DNA from: Aculops lycopersici | Lineage: Eukaryota > Arthropoda > Arachnida > Trombidiformes > Eriophyidae | NCBI GenBank assembly: GCA_015350385.1 | Contig: WNKI01000002.1 | Coordinates: 3,444,457-3,508,456, forward strand | Length of the DNA stretch: 64,000 bases | Reading direction: 5' to 3' | In this document: in pieces, positions 11,537-22,234 of the stretch | Position numbering within the stretch: position 1 is the first letter of the stretch | Layout: each line of letters opens with the position of its first letter | The notes under the pieces: generated by a model | The model's input: only the letters and a program-made list of their open reading frames with translations | Told to the model about the DNA's origin: nothing | Databases searched by the model: none | Program-made: the position numbers and the translations under genes

Positions 11537-14500
11537 TTCTTAACAATAATATCAATAACAACAACGGCAACAACCACAACAACCACCACCTCAATCTAAA
11601 CAACAACCACCTGCACCGGAACCGGTCGCCCGTGGACACTCATCACCATCATCACCACAGTAGCATACAAACGCAACAACAACTACTGGCAACGAAGGGA
11701 TTCAATCCGCTCGCCGTAGTGATTGGCCAGCAAACGGAAATCTTGACGCCCACTCATTTGCGAAAGGCTAAGTTGATGTTCTTTTACGTTAGGTATCCCA
11801 ATTCAAACACCCTCAAGGATTCCTTTAAGGACGTTAGATTTAACAAGAACAACACAGCGCAATTAGTCAAATGGTTTTCCAATTTCAGGTAATTATAATC
11901 ATCGATCACCTTCCTCTTTTTTTGACTAATTAAACCGATGATTCATAAGCTAACCTGTCGATAAATTTTGCGTCCATATGAATGAAAAATAACAAAAAAA
12001 CAAAACAGAGAATTCTATTACAACGCCATCCATAAAGCGGCTAAGGACGCCGTTGATAGAGGCGTCCAAAGTATGGACGAGATCAGGGTAAGTTGAGAAA
12101 GTTGCCCTATAACAGGAGAGAGAGAGAGAGAGAGAGCTAGGCACAAGTGCAACACAAGCAAAAGCGCACGCAACACACACACACACACACACACATTCTG
12201 AAACACAACTCAGTAGCGCACCGTCTAGCTTGGCGTCGTTTTCTCTGGCGGCGAGCTTCGCAAGTGCTTGGCGCACTTGGCTAGCTTAGCGGGCTGGTGA
12301 ATCATACGACGACGACGACGACTAGCTTGGCGACAGGCTGGCCAACTGGAGGCGCCATTGCAAACTGCAACGATGTTGTGAGTCGTTAGCATGTTTTAGT
12401 AGCCGTTGTTGTTTTTTCCAACGACAAGAACACAGCGAAGCCACCGCTCGGCTCAAGTCGTGCGCCTCATCCTCCTCCTCTCTTTGTGTCTAGCGCGAGA
12501 GCAGCTGATCTTTAGTCTCGTCGTTGCTTGTGACGATACTACAGGAAGCGAGAGGCTGAAATATAAGAGCAGCAGTATTAGTATCAGTGTATCAGTTTAT
12601 AACCATCGCAACCGCCACCCGCTAGCTAGCTAGCTGGCAGAGTTATAGCAGTAAACTCGAACAATCTTGCCAATCACGGGCTCGGCTTACCTGTGGCGCG
12701 CGCGCTCTGGCTCGCTGCGTTCGCTCAAGCGGGAGGCGAGCGAGTAAGCGAATCTCTAGACAGAAAAAGGAGATTCTCTTGCTCTCTCTAACAAGTTTTT
12801 TTGCAATAGAAGAGCGCGCGATGCAGAGGCAACAACCTGTTGTTGTTGGAAGAGGTGGTGGTTGTGCTGCTCTTTTCATTGTTGCCATGAGTCTTTTCTA
12901 GCAAGCGAGGACATTCACTCGCTAGCTTTCACGATGGCCAACGTCACTTGATCGCGGCTTTTTCGCGCCTGGAAGTTGATACAAGCAGCGCCCATCAGTC
13001 AGCAAGCTAGCTGGCCGGTTAGCTTGGCAGGAGTTGCGCGCTTCTGTGTGTGGCCTCGCCGCAGCTTTGGCATGGGCTTAAGCACACAGCAAGCGCATAG
13101 CATACAGAGCGCTCAGCGGCGAGCAAATCTAGAAACTATACACACACTCCAAAATTCCACTCTCTTTTCCCCATGCTCACCCGTCGTGATCTCCCGCCTT
13201 CACCTCACACAAGTGTCCCGTGCCACTTTTTCGCGCTGCTCCTTTGTTGTTGTTGCTGCTGCTGCTGCGGATTACAGTGCCAGTTAACAAGCGACGACGG
13301 AAAAAGAGCAAAATCAACTTGCTAATGTAGTTGCAATTACTTGGCTTGGTGGTTGCAGATTTACAGGCCAAGTAGTTGGACTGGAGGGAGGGAGGGAGCA
13401 GCAGCAGCAACAGTGGCAGTGGCAGCTAAACCAAATTCATGCGCGCATAAGTCTCTCGTGCTCGTCTTTACAGGTGCGAGTCTTTGGCTCCTGTCAGTTG
13501 AGCTAGCGTCTCGACGTGGTCGAGTTTTGCGCCACCGTAAATCATGCGCTCGACCTTTGGGTTGGATCGATGTCGTCGGTAGCGTCAACGTAACGTCGTC
13601 GTCGTCGTCGTTGCTGTTGGCGCCATCGTTTTCGATGACAAACTTGGTGCCGCCGTCGTGGTCGCGGTAAAACAGCGACAACAACAATAGGGAGACTCGA
13701 CGACGCCTACGAGTTGAAATGTAGAGCGGCAAGTTTAGTCTGCGATCGAGAGGAGCGCGGCTGCCACCTGTGCGAGCGCGTGAAACTTTGTTGCTCATTT
13801 TAGAGCAACAAAGTGAGCTCCCGGCTACGCAGCGCAAACGTCACCACGAGTCTACGCGACAACAACAACAACCACCTGTCGTCGTCGTCGTCGTCGTCGT
13901 CGTGTAAGTGTCTTGTCGGCGTCTCCAGCGGCGCGCTGGCGAGAGCTCCATTGGGAACTTCCCAATCGCGATCTACCTGCTGACTTTAACCAAACTCCGC
14001 CAGACTAACACGACGCCGTCTGATGGCCGACGTATAGGCGTACGGGCGAGTCGACGGCAACGCCGCTCTATGGACTGGAAAACATTCCATGAACAATGGC
14101 AGACTCGGCGACAATCGGAAGTCTAGGCAAAAGTAGGGGCGACGTGAAAATATTTCTTTTTTGCCTCGTCACTCTGAAGGCAAGTGGCTCACTTGTTTCA
14201 CAATCTCAGTGTTTTAGTTTGGTTTCTTTTTTGCTTAGAGCAACAAGTTCATTTGCATTCAGTTAGTTTAAATTTCGATCTCTCGCATTTTCATTGGAAC
14301 TAGAAGCAAAACTTCCTCTCGCTTCCAAGTAAAAACAACAACTCGAGTCGATCATTGATCGACTAATTGACTCTCTCACTCTTAGTTCATTGAAACAAAA
14401 CAGCCACCAGTTCCATTGAAACCGAATACAACAACTAAACTCCCTATCGTTTGGCTGGAAAAACTGGGAGAGGAGAATAGAATTCTACGGAAAGTGTGTT

Positions 14501-17500
14501 TCATTTTTGTCGCTTTCACTCCATCGCATGACACTCGCATTAAAGTCAACTTGAAGGTTTCAAGTGAACGAGCGAGCGACAATTGAACAAACGAACAAAC
14601 GATTATACAACACAAGAGAAAGTGGCCATCAATTAGCCGTCATTAATCATAAACATCGACTATTGGCCACTTTTCTCGCTTTAAGTTCCAAACGAGAGCG
14701 CAACTTTTAACTCTCCATCTTTTCTCTTCCTTCTCCTCTTATTTCTCGCCTCACTTTTCTTCTTTTCTGCTTGCTGATTGGATGGTCGTGCTACGAGATG
14801 GCAGAAAGCGGGCCGAATAATAGCGACAACAAAGAGAGCAACAGCATGGCAAACAAACGTCACCAAAAGTTTGGCTTCGAGTCGTTGTTGTTGTTGCTGC
14901 TGCTGCTGCTACTGCTACTGCTACTGCTATAAATGAGAAAGAGAGACACACAATTGATATTCTATTGCGGTTCTATGGATCCATTCGCGGCAATGGTTGC
15001 CTATGTGTCTTTTCATCATACTAAACTTACAATCGAACTTGCTGTTGATTGTCGCATCGCATCGCGGCCACCATTCAAGTGCGCAACTCCAAGTTGCGCA
15101 TTTAACCTGCAGTTTCCCATTCAAGCGTCCCAATTTATACTCGCAATTTATACTCACACAAACACGAGACGTGCGCCTATCTCCTCCAGTGAGTCTCATC
15201 TTTTTCTCCTCCTCCTCGCACCTGATTGGCGCTAGCGCCACTTGCGGCATCCACTTGGCGCGCTTAAGTGAGCGGACTGCTCAAGTCGCACGCCAACAGG
15301 TCGCCATGGAAACGACCATTACAACGACAACAACAACGAGAGCGCGAGCGGGAGCGAAGATGACGACCGTGGCCAAGAGAAAAGAGATTAGAGTCAAGCA
15401 AGTGGTCGGCGGTTTTGGCGGTGGCGCCGAGTGAGGCGCGCGAGAAAACCAAAGACCAAGTGTCCTAGTGGCACTCGTCCTCGTCCTCTTCGTCGTCGTC
15501 GTGTCACTGGCCTCAAGTCAGCGGAACTCTGCGCCGCAACGTCCTAAGGTTAATTGGCCAAAACGCGAACGCGCGCCACTTGGCAATTAGCCGCTAGAAT
15601 CTAGAGAAGAGCCCATTTTCCATAACCAGGACGACGGCGACGCTCGCAAAAGCGACCACTCGAGGCAGGTAATCGAGTTGATTGGTTGCTAGAAGGAGTT
15701 GATTTTTCTTTCGTCGAGAGGTTGCGCAACCGCAAGCCGGCGCCGGCGCCGCCAAGTAGTGGTGACTCATAAACGAGCGTGATGGCAACAACAAGTGGCG
15801 GCGCCCCATTTAGCATCACACCAAGTGGAGTGCAATAAAGTTTTGGGATGAATTGCAAAAAGGGCATTGCGTTGCGTTGAATTCAGATTTGGACTCGGAT
15901 TCTAGCCGAAAGATGAGATTCAGAATGTTGAATCTAGAGCGCAACTAGCTTAAGCTCGACTTATCCCCAGACTCCAAGCCCCAAACTCGAGCTTTCGGCC
16001 GAGCGAAGGTTTCGAGACGCGCGATTTAGAATGAGAATGATGATGTCGGTGGGCGATGATTGAAACAGCTAGCTCTGCGCTAGTCGCTTTGGCGGACTAA
16101 TTTGGTGGCGGTGGTTGTTTCTAGATGAGCAGTTGGAGAAGTTGAAGTTGAAGTTAGCGCTGAAGCCGAAGTCGAAGCCGAAGCCGCGGCCGCAGCCGCA
16201 GAGGTAAGTGGCCACAATGTGAGTTCATCTCGCTTGTGGTTGTGTGTGTCGTATGAGTATGAGTATGTGTATTGAATTATATGGTCGCCAGAGTAAACAG
16301 GCCAAAACATGATCCTCCTCCAGCGACGCGACGACGACTAGTCGGTGGTTGGAGTTGCGGTTACATTTGGCTAGCGCCACTTGCCGCTCGCTAGCAAATT
16401 TGTTGCTCTCTCTCTCTCTTTTCGGTGGCATTGGATGATGATTGAGTACAATGGTGGCGCAAGCACACCACCGGATTTCATTGTTGTGCGAGCGCATGCC
16501 GCCGTTTGCAATGGCACTGGCGAAGGAACGTCGCTATTGCCCCATGCTAAAACTAAACCGAACATCAGCGGCAGCAGCAACAGCTACAAGTGGAGCTAGC
16601 ATCAAGTGGAGCCAAACGGCAACACGGCCACTTGTTCCTTCCTTTCTCAAGTTCCATTTACCACCACTACCACTGCAACTGCAACTACGACTACAACTAC
16701 AACTACAACTACAACTACAACTATACTCCAGCCAAAGCGCAAGCCGCAAACAACTTCCGAGGGCACAAGCCAAATTGTGATGCCGTAATACTCTTGTCTA
16801 AGTTGTTGTATTGTCGTCGTCGTCGTCGTCTGAGTTGTTTGCTCTTTAGCTCTCTAGACTTGCGAGAGTTCGGCGGCAAGCCAGTCAGTGAGTTAGCGGC
16901 GATAAGTCACCAGCAAAAAGTCGAGTGTCAAACGACTAGAACGACGTTTACAACTCGCAACTTGCGCGACAAGTGATGCATCTGAAGCTCCCTTGTCTAG
17001 AGCAACATTAACTTGGCACTAGAGCAGCAAAGGGCACCACATCTAGTCGGCTGGCCAAAGTTGAATAGGAGGCCATGGGAGAGCCAAGTGGCTTTGCGCA
17101 TTTTCGGTGTGTAAATCAACAAATAAACTAACGACACAAACGACGGTTCCTTTAAAGAGGCAGAGAGAGAGAGAGAGAGAGATCGCAACTTCTTCTTCGG
17201 AGTTTAAAGCAACAATGGCCGCCCACTTCCGACGGAAGTCGCGCGCCAAAATCGAGCCCACTGACAGGTGTCTCCAAGCAGCAAGCGAGCGACCGGCTGA
17301 GGTGCGGTCGCTGCGCTTGTGTCACCTGTGTTTGTGTGCTGCCTGTTATACCTGCGCTGTTACCACTGCTTGCTGCCACCGCCACCGGTGCGAAAACTTG
17401 TCGCCGCTCCGAGTTCAGTTCTCATTCAGGAAAGAAAAACTTGACTTAAAGAGAAACTCAACTTGGGCGTGTGGCGCTTTAAATTTAAAGAGCTCGCTCA

Positions 17501-18458
17501 TCATTAGCGTGGTTGCTTATTATTATTTTCATAATATAACTATCACCATCCTCAACGTGGTCGGTCTCTGTTCTTCGTAGTGCCTGTTGATGTTGTTGTT
17601 GTTGCTCTCAGCGACAACAACAACAAAGATAACCACAAACTCAAGTGGCCAATTGTTTTCTAGAGCTAAAGAGAAGTAGAGCGACAGGTGAACCGGAAGT
17701 CATTGTGTCACTGTGCTAAGGAAGTCCATTGAAAGGAGAAATCTAAAGAACTTTTTGTTTGGAATTCGGGAAGCATGTGGAGCGGCTAAATCTATATAAG
17801 CAGCTTGCCAGAAACTTGAAGGACTTGGTTGGCCTAGCAAGGCGTCTGGCAAGAGTCTCGGCGGAGTCTTGCGCACTATAGGCCAAGTTCTTGTCGCGTC
17901 CGGCCAGCTAAGCGCTCACTGTTTGCCAAGTGACTGAGCGGGCAAGCAGGCGAGCGAGCCTTCAACTTGAGACTTGCATCGAGCTCACTCTTTTTCCCCA
18001 GTGGTAATCTCGTGGCGCCACCTGGCTCTCAGCAAACCGAGTTGCATTCAGCATATTAACTATGAGCAGTAGGACCACTATACAATGAACCACCATACAT
18101 GTACTAACCAATCACACTTTTTTGTCCCAATCAAAACCGAACTAACTAACTCACAGGTGCCACATGATCACGACTTGATCAACCATCTGAACAATCACTA
18201 CAACAAGAACCGTCACATCGAGGTAAGTTTATGATTGACACACATCGCCAGTGATGGTGAGACTTAACTTGAAATTAAGACACTTTTTTGGACCCATTTC
18301 CCTCCGAGTTGGTGGCCAGTTGGTCGAACAAGTGGAATTTCTTTCTCTCGATTGCTGCGCTATTGTCATAATCGCCTCTCATTCCACTCGAATCCTTTGA
18401 TCTTTTTCCGTTTTTCCTCCTCCAACGTCGAAAGTTTGGAATCATCATGATGGAATGA

Positions 18459-18495
<37 letters not shown>

Positions 18496-19530
18496 GAGAC
18501 GAGACGAGTTAAGTTGTTGGTTGGTTGGTCGCTCACTTGCCAGTTGGTTAGCTAAACTGAGTGAGTGAGTGAGTAAAATAAGTGAGGAGAAACAAAAACA
18601 ATTCAATTGAGTCTAGTCTGAGTCTGAGTTTAGTTGAGTTGTTCCCGTTTCCGCCGGGTAATTCCACAAGCGAGCAACTTCCTGTGCAGCCCACTGGTCA
18701 AACCAACCAGCCAACCACTTGCCTCGTGGTTTCATTCAACTTCTTCGCTCCCGGAGGATTAGCTAGAGTTGGCGAGTTTTAGTGAGCGAATGAGCGAATT
18801 GGTGAGTTAGCAGTTGGGCCAGTGGAAGGAAACGATGGACCAAAGAGAGCAATAAGAAACGCAGAGGCAAAAGCGCAACTTGAATCTAGATTAAACACCA
18901 ATTAAGACTACTCGCGCTTCATTTCATTCCGATGCCCACTTTGCTATTCTCTCTCATTGTTTCCTCCGCTTTTTTTTCTAGCCTCTGCTCTTTTTACTCT
19001 CGGTGGACTTCACGTAAAATTGGCCAACTTGTGCTCACTTAAGTAGCTCGAGCGCTAAGCTTAAGCGAATTCTATGTCTGCTTGCTTGCTTGCTCAACTC
19101 TCGCAACTTCCGCCCCCAACTCAAGCTCGCCCTCTAAACCACCAACCATCCACCTTTGTCCAATGGCTCGCGTGGTGGCTCCATTTCACGCTTGCTCATC
19201 TCAATTGCTCAATGATAAATGAAGCCTTTAATTTAATTGCCTATCGACTGAAGTTGGAATCAAACTTCCGAGAGAGCAAACAAAGACTAACCATAACATT
19301 CTTATATCTATCCGATTATAATTAATCACAACCACAATTACCCTTAGTTACCTGAGGTCTTCCGTCAAGTGGTCGAGGAGACACTGAGGCACTTCTTCGA
19401 TGCCGTCTACCACAAACGCGACGAAACGGACCATTCGTATAAGAAGCAAATCTATAAAATAATCCAAAGACTTGATCAGGATGTACCTGAGTTCTTCAAG
19501 CAGCCAGCCTTCAACGAGCACCTCGAATAG
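10735..19530 (+). CDS. pros: Prospero homeodomain transcription factor
   Basis: Coding exons 10735-11888, 12009-12087, 18157-18222 and 19348-19530 join to 1482 nt (493 aa). All introns are GT-AG, with phases 2, 0 and 0. Residues about 1-340 are low complexity: polyalanine, polyglutamine, a Thr-Asn hexamer repeat (11341-11400) and long Asn and His runs. The atypical homeodomain begins at LTPTHLRKAKLMFFYVRYP and includes FNKNNTAQLVKWFSNFR at the end of exon 1; exon 2 gives EFYY..., and exons 3-4 supply the Prospero domain with HYNKNRHIE, VVEETLRHFF and YKIIQRLDQDVPEFF, ending FNEHLE. Prospero proteins are nuclear regulators of neural and glial fate. ATG 10735 was chosen because the frame upstream has only a TTG before a stop. 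The protein is short for the family, so an upstream exon is possible. Confidence 0.93.
11341..11400 (+). repeat. AACACC repeat within prospero
   Basis: Tandem AACACC hexamers encoding alternating Asn-Thr inside the prospero N-terminal region, followed by His- and Asn-coding triplet runs up to about 11600. Confidence 0.9.
12088..18156 (+). other. Prospero intron 2 (6.07 kb)
   Basis: It begins GTAAGT and ends TCACAG, with a canonical ACTAAC branch site (18141) a few bases upstream of the acceptor. No second gene was recognised inside. It holds GA (12115-12137, 17160-17182), CA (12173-12194), GTC/GAC triplet and ACTACA (16670-16724) repeats, a TATA-plus-initiator match near 12562-12596 and a TATATAAG near 17794. 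The length and repeat content suggest cis-regulatory sequence. Confidence 0.8.
12562..12596 (+). promoter_or_regulatory. Candidate core promoter inside prospero intron 2
   Basis: TATAAG at 12562 is followed by two TCAGT initiator matches at 12584 and 12592. The second places the TATA start at about -32, the arthropod spacing. There is no transcript evidence, and such matches occur by chance. Confidence 0.2.
18223..19347 (+). other. Prospero intron 3 (1.1 kb)
   Basis: GTAAGT donor after HIE and TTAG acceptor before LPEV. It contains a long GA tract (18463-18492) and no recognisable gene. Confidence 0.85.
18463..18492. repeat. GA dinucleotide tract
   Basis: About 15 GA units in prospero intron 3. 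GAGAG is also the GAGA-factor core, so a regulatory role is possible but untested. Confidence 0.85.
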
Positions 19531-20604
19531 CAATTACTGCAACAGCCGGAGTTTATGATGGATAGCGAGCTAGATGTTGCGCCACAACAAAGGCATCAAA
19601 ACCAGCAACAGTATGCTGGCTACCACCAAACTCTGGACTTGAGTGACATGCAAACACCAACACCAATACCAATACCAATCCCGGTAACGATGTCAGCAAC
19701 GCCCATACAAACACAACAACCACTGATTGAAACGCAAAATAGGGTCGCTGTCGGCCAAAAGGCAGAGCCAATAGATTTATGTCAATCAAAATTATCGCTA
19801 CCATCACCAGCATCATCATGTTCATATTCATTATCATCACCACCATCACCATCATCACCATCAACTCTAGCACCAACAGTCTCATTGTCATCTTCACCCA
19901 AATTAGGAATTAATCATATTATTGATGTTAATCAAGTGAGATGAACAATCAGAAGGCTGGACAATACATGAAAGCTACAAGAAGGAGAGAAGACAACTCA
20001 AGATTAAGTGTCACCATTATTATCACAAGCATCATCATCATCATTACCATCATCATATTTATAAATAGTAAAAAACTAATAGAAATATATATATAAATAT
20101 AAGAATAATAATGAAAATGAAATTAAAAGCGCGAATTGTTATCATAGCTTTCTATTGGGTTTTGTGGCTTGCCTTGCGAGTTATTACTACTTTCCAAATA
20201 CTACATTTGGATTGTAATTGTTGACATTGGAGTTGTTATACAATCACTTGTATGCGTCTACAAATTAGTATTAACAGCTTCCTTGGCTATCAATACAAAT
20301 AGAGAAAACTTTTGGCGCCGAGGTCTTGGCGCCAGTCTGGCCAAATATCACAAAGTTGCCAATGTGTAATAACTTCCGGTGATTGTTTAACAAGACGATT
20401 TTGTGACGAATAGCTTTCTAGCTGATGATTCAATTTATTGAGTTGAGATTTCAACTTGCCCCTAGGTTACTGGATGGAATCTTGGCGATAGTCTTACAAA
20501 CGGGTAGGAGTTTTTTCTATACATCACATGCATATGGGAGATCATGGAGTTTGAGTTACAAGTTTTGTTTTCCTATTTGCAATTTTTGAGTGACAAAACA
20601 AACA
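19531..20604. other. Prospero 3'UTR and intergenic DNA
   Basis: The stretch after the prospero stop is CAA/ATC-rich and is probably 3'UTR to about 20100, where an AT-rich run ends. At 20169-20369 a plus-strand frame without an ATG encodes a hydrophobic stretch (IWIVIVDIGVV) followed by FWRRGLGASLAKYHKV. It could be a terminal exon but is unassigned. The rest shows nothing. Confidence 0.4.
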
Positions 20605-21528
20605 TCACTTTATGTGCTCGTAGATGACTATTGAGTTATCGTCTGAAACTGATGCCAATCTAGAGCCATTCGGATTATATCTCACTCCAGTCACCTGATG
20701 AGCATGGTGACTGAACGTTTCAATACACTCAAAGCTTGACATGTCCCAAATCTTTACCTTTTTGTCAGCCGAACCAGAGGCAACGTGGGTTCCATTTGGG
20801 GAATAATTCAAGTCTAGTAACCAAGAGCTGTGGCCTGATAGGGTTTTGATCTCTTCGAATTGCACGGTATCGTAAATTTTCATCAGCGCGTCATCGCTAC
20901 CACTCAGGATATACTTGGAATCTGGTGAGAATGCTAGAGCTCTGACTGGTTTCATGTGAGCCTTAATGTTTTCCTTCAATTTCTGAGTCTCGAGGTCAAA
21001 TATAAGCACATTACCAAACTGATTGCCGGCAGCAATCATTCGGCCATCAGGACTAAACTCAATAGAGTGAGCAAACTTCAAAACATCAAACTGAATCTTT
21101 TTGTCTTCGCCCTCTAGATTGGTACTAAAGAGATTCAATTTTGAATGAATACTACTGGTGGCAATAAATTTTCCATCTGGCGAGAACTTGATTTTCCAAG
21201 ATTCAATTGGACTGGCATCGATTGTCTTAATGTTACATGACTCGATAGGTTTATCTAAATCGAAGAGTCTAATTTTGCTATCCATGGCGGCGACTGCTAC
21301 AGTGCTTGATTTTGGGGCCACATCAACAGACACGACACCCAAAGCAAACCCATCGAATACTCTGTCTTCAGTTAGTTTGAGCTCGCCACTCAAACTGGAC
21401 AACTTCCATACTTTGGCAGTTGTATCCAAGCTGCCGGTGATAAGGTCATTTTGTGAGGTCCAACAAACAGTCCATATTGCATCGTCGTGAGCGTGCTCCT
21501 GCTGCTTTAGAATTGAATAACAACCCAT
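20605..21528 (-). CDS. WDR61/SKI8-like WD40 protein
   Basis: An intronless frame of 307 residues starting MGCYSILKQQEHAHDDAIW, close to the 305 residues of human WDR61 and with the same N-terminal pattern. Seven WD40 repeats can be traced, for example AKVWKL, IRLFDL, VLIFDL, MKIYDT and VKIWDM, each preceded by a GS/SPDG turn. WDR61 (Ski8) is shared by the PAF1 elongation complex in the nucleus and the cytoplasmic SKI complex that feeds the exosome. I chose the internal ATG at 21528 because upstream codons in frame give only a TTG. It shares a 320-bp gap with the RpS27 3' end and is on the same strand. Confidence 0.92.
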   Translation of the reverse strand: MGCYSILKQQEHAHDDAIWTVCWTSQNDLITGSLDTTAKVWKLSSLSGELKLTEDRVFDGFALGVVSVDVAPKSSTVAVAAMDSKIRLFDLDKPIESCNIKTIDASPIESWKIKFSPDGKFIATSSIHSKLNLFSTNLEGEDKKIQFDVLKFAHSIEFSPDGRMIAAGNQFGNVLIFDLETQKLKENIKAHMKPVRALAFSPDSKYILSGSDDALMKIYDTVQFEEIKTLSGHSSWLLDLNYSPNGTHVASGSADKKVKIWDMSSFECIETFSHHAHQVTGVRYNPNGSRLASVSDDNSIVIYEHIK

Positions 21529-21849
21529 TCTAAGGATCAATTAAGCTTATGAATGTTCACCGAAACTTAGTAAAAATAGTTTGGATAAGAGTTTAATATT
21601 GATGGATTGATAGGAGTTTACGTTCGCAAATTCGAAACAGAAAACGTTTTGCTTTTCGCAATGGAATATTTACTTTCTAGAGACGCATAGAGCTCCATCT
21701 GGTGCGACCTGGCACTTGCCTGGGATTCACCCGCGTGACATGCTCATCTATCTAGGTAAATATGACAACAATGCAAAGATCAAAGACAGAGTAGTTACAC
21801 ATGCAAACAATCATCATTACATATTATAAACTTTGTTTATTAAATATAC
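21529..21849. other. Gap between RpS27 3' end and WDR61 start
   Basis: This stretch must hold the WDR61 promoter and 5'UTR and the RpS27 3'UTR, both on the minus strand. A short MEYLLSRDA frame on plus is too small to support as a gene. No clear core-promoter motif was found. Confidence 0.5.
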
Positions 21850-22234
21850 TTAATGCTGCTTCTTTCTGAAGGAGCATCCATCCTTCAATCTGGCCTTACC
21901 ACCGGTTGGTGTGCATAGGATGGTGGAGCATCCCTTACAGGGGACAACCATCTGAGCATGGCTGAAAACGGTAGTAATCTTGAGGCACCCTGGGCATTTC
22001 ACGTCCATGAAGTATGAGTTTGGGTGCTGAACTAGCCTCTTGAGCTTGCACTTCCTTCGCTCCTCATCTAGAGATGGGTTCAGAAGATCCTTGGCAAGTC
22101 CCTGTTTTTGCGCATTAGATTTTTCATGTTTTTGGTTTAAAGTTTTGTGACATATTGAAAGAATAAGTTAGTATTTGGATTTTTAGCATACAATGAGATT
22201 TTGTTACATAATATTGGATCAATTAACTTACCAT
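21850..22234 (-). CDS. RpS27: 40S ribosomal protein S27 (eS27)
   Basis: Two coding exons: 22232-22234, which is only the ATG, and 21850-22101, separated by a 130-bp GTAAGT...CAG intron. The product is 84 residues, exactly the length of human RPS27, with LAKDLLNPS, HPNSYFMDVKCPGC, FSHAQ and CSFRKKQH. The zinc ribbon cysteines CPGC and CKGC are intact. It is a small-subunit component. The upstream strand carries a CCTTTGCC stretch (about 22306-22318) that could be a TOP-type start, and an NRF1-type palindrome lies further upstream at 22413. Confidence 0.96.

Noticed and set aside
16534..16976. Several overlapping frames with Thr, Cys-Ser or Tyr-Asn runs on both strands
   Set aside because: Produced by the ACTACA repeat inside prospero intron 2.
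19553..19897. Minus-strand frame with Met/Val/Leu-rich sequence
   Set aside because: Antisense to the CAC/ATC-rich prospero 3'UTR; no start context or family.
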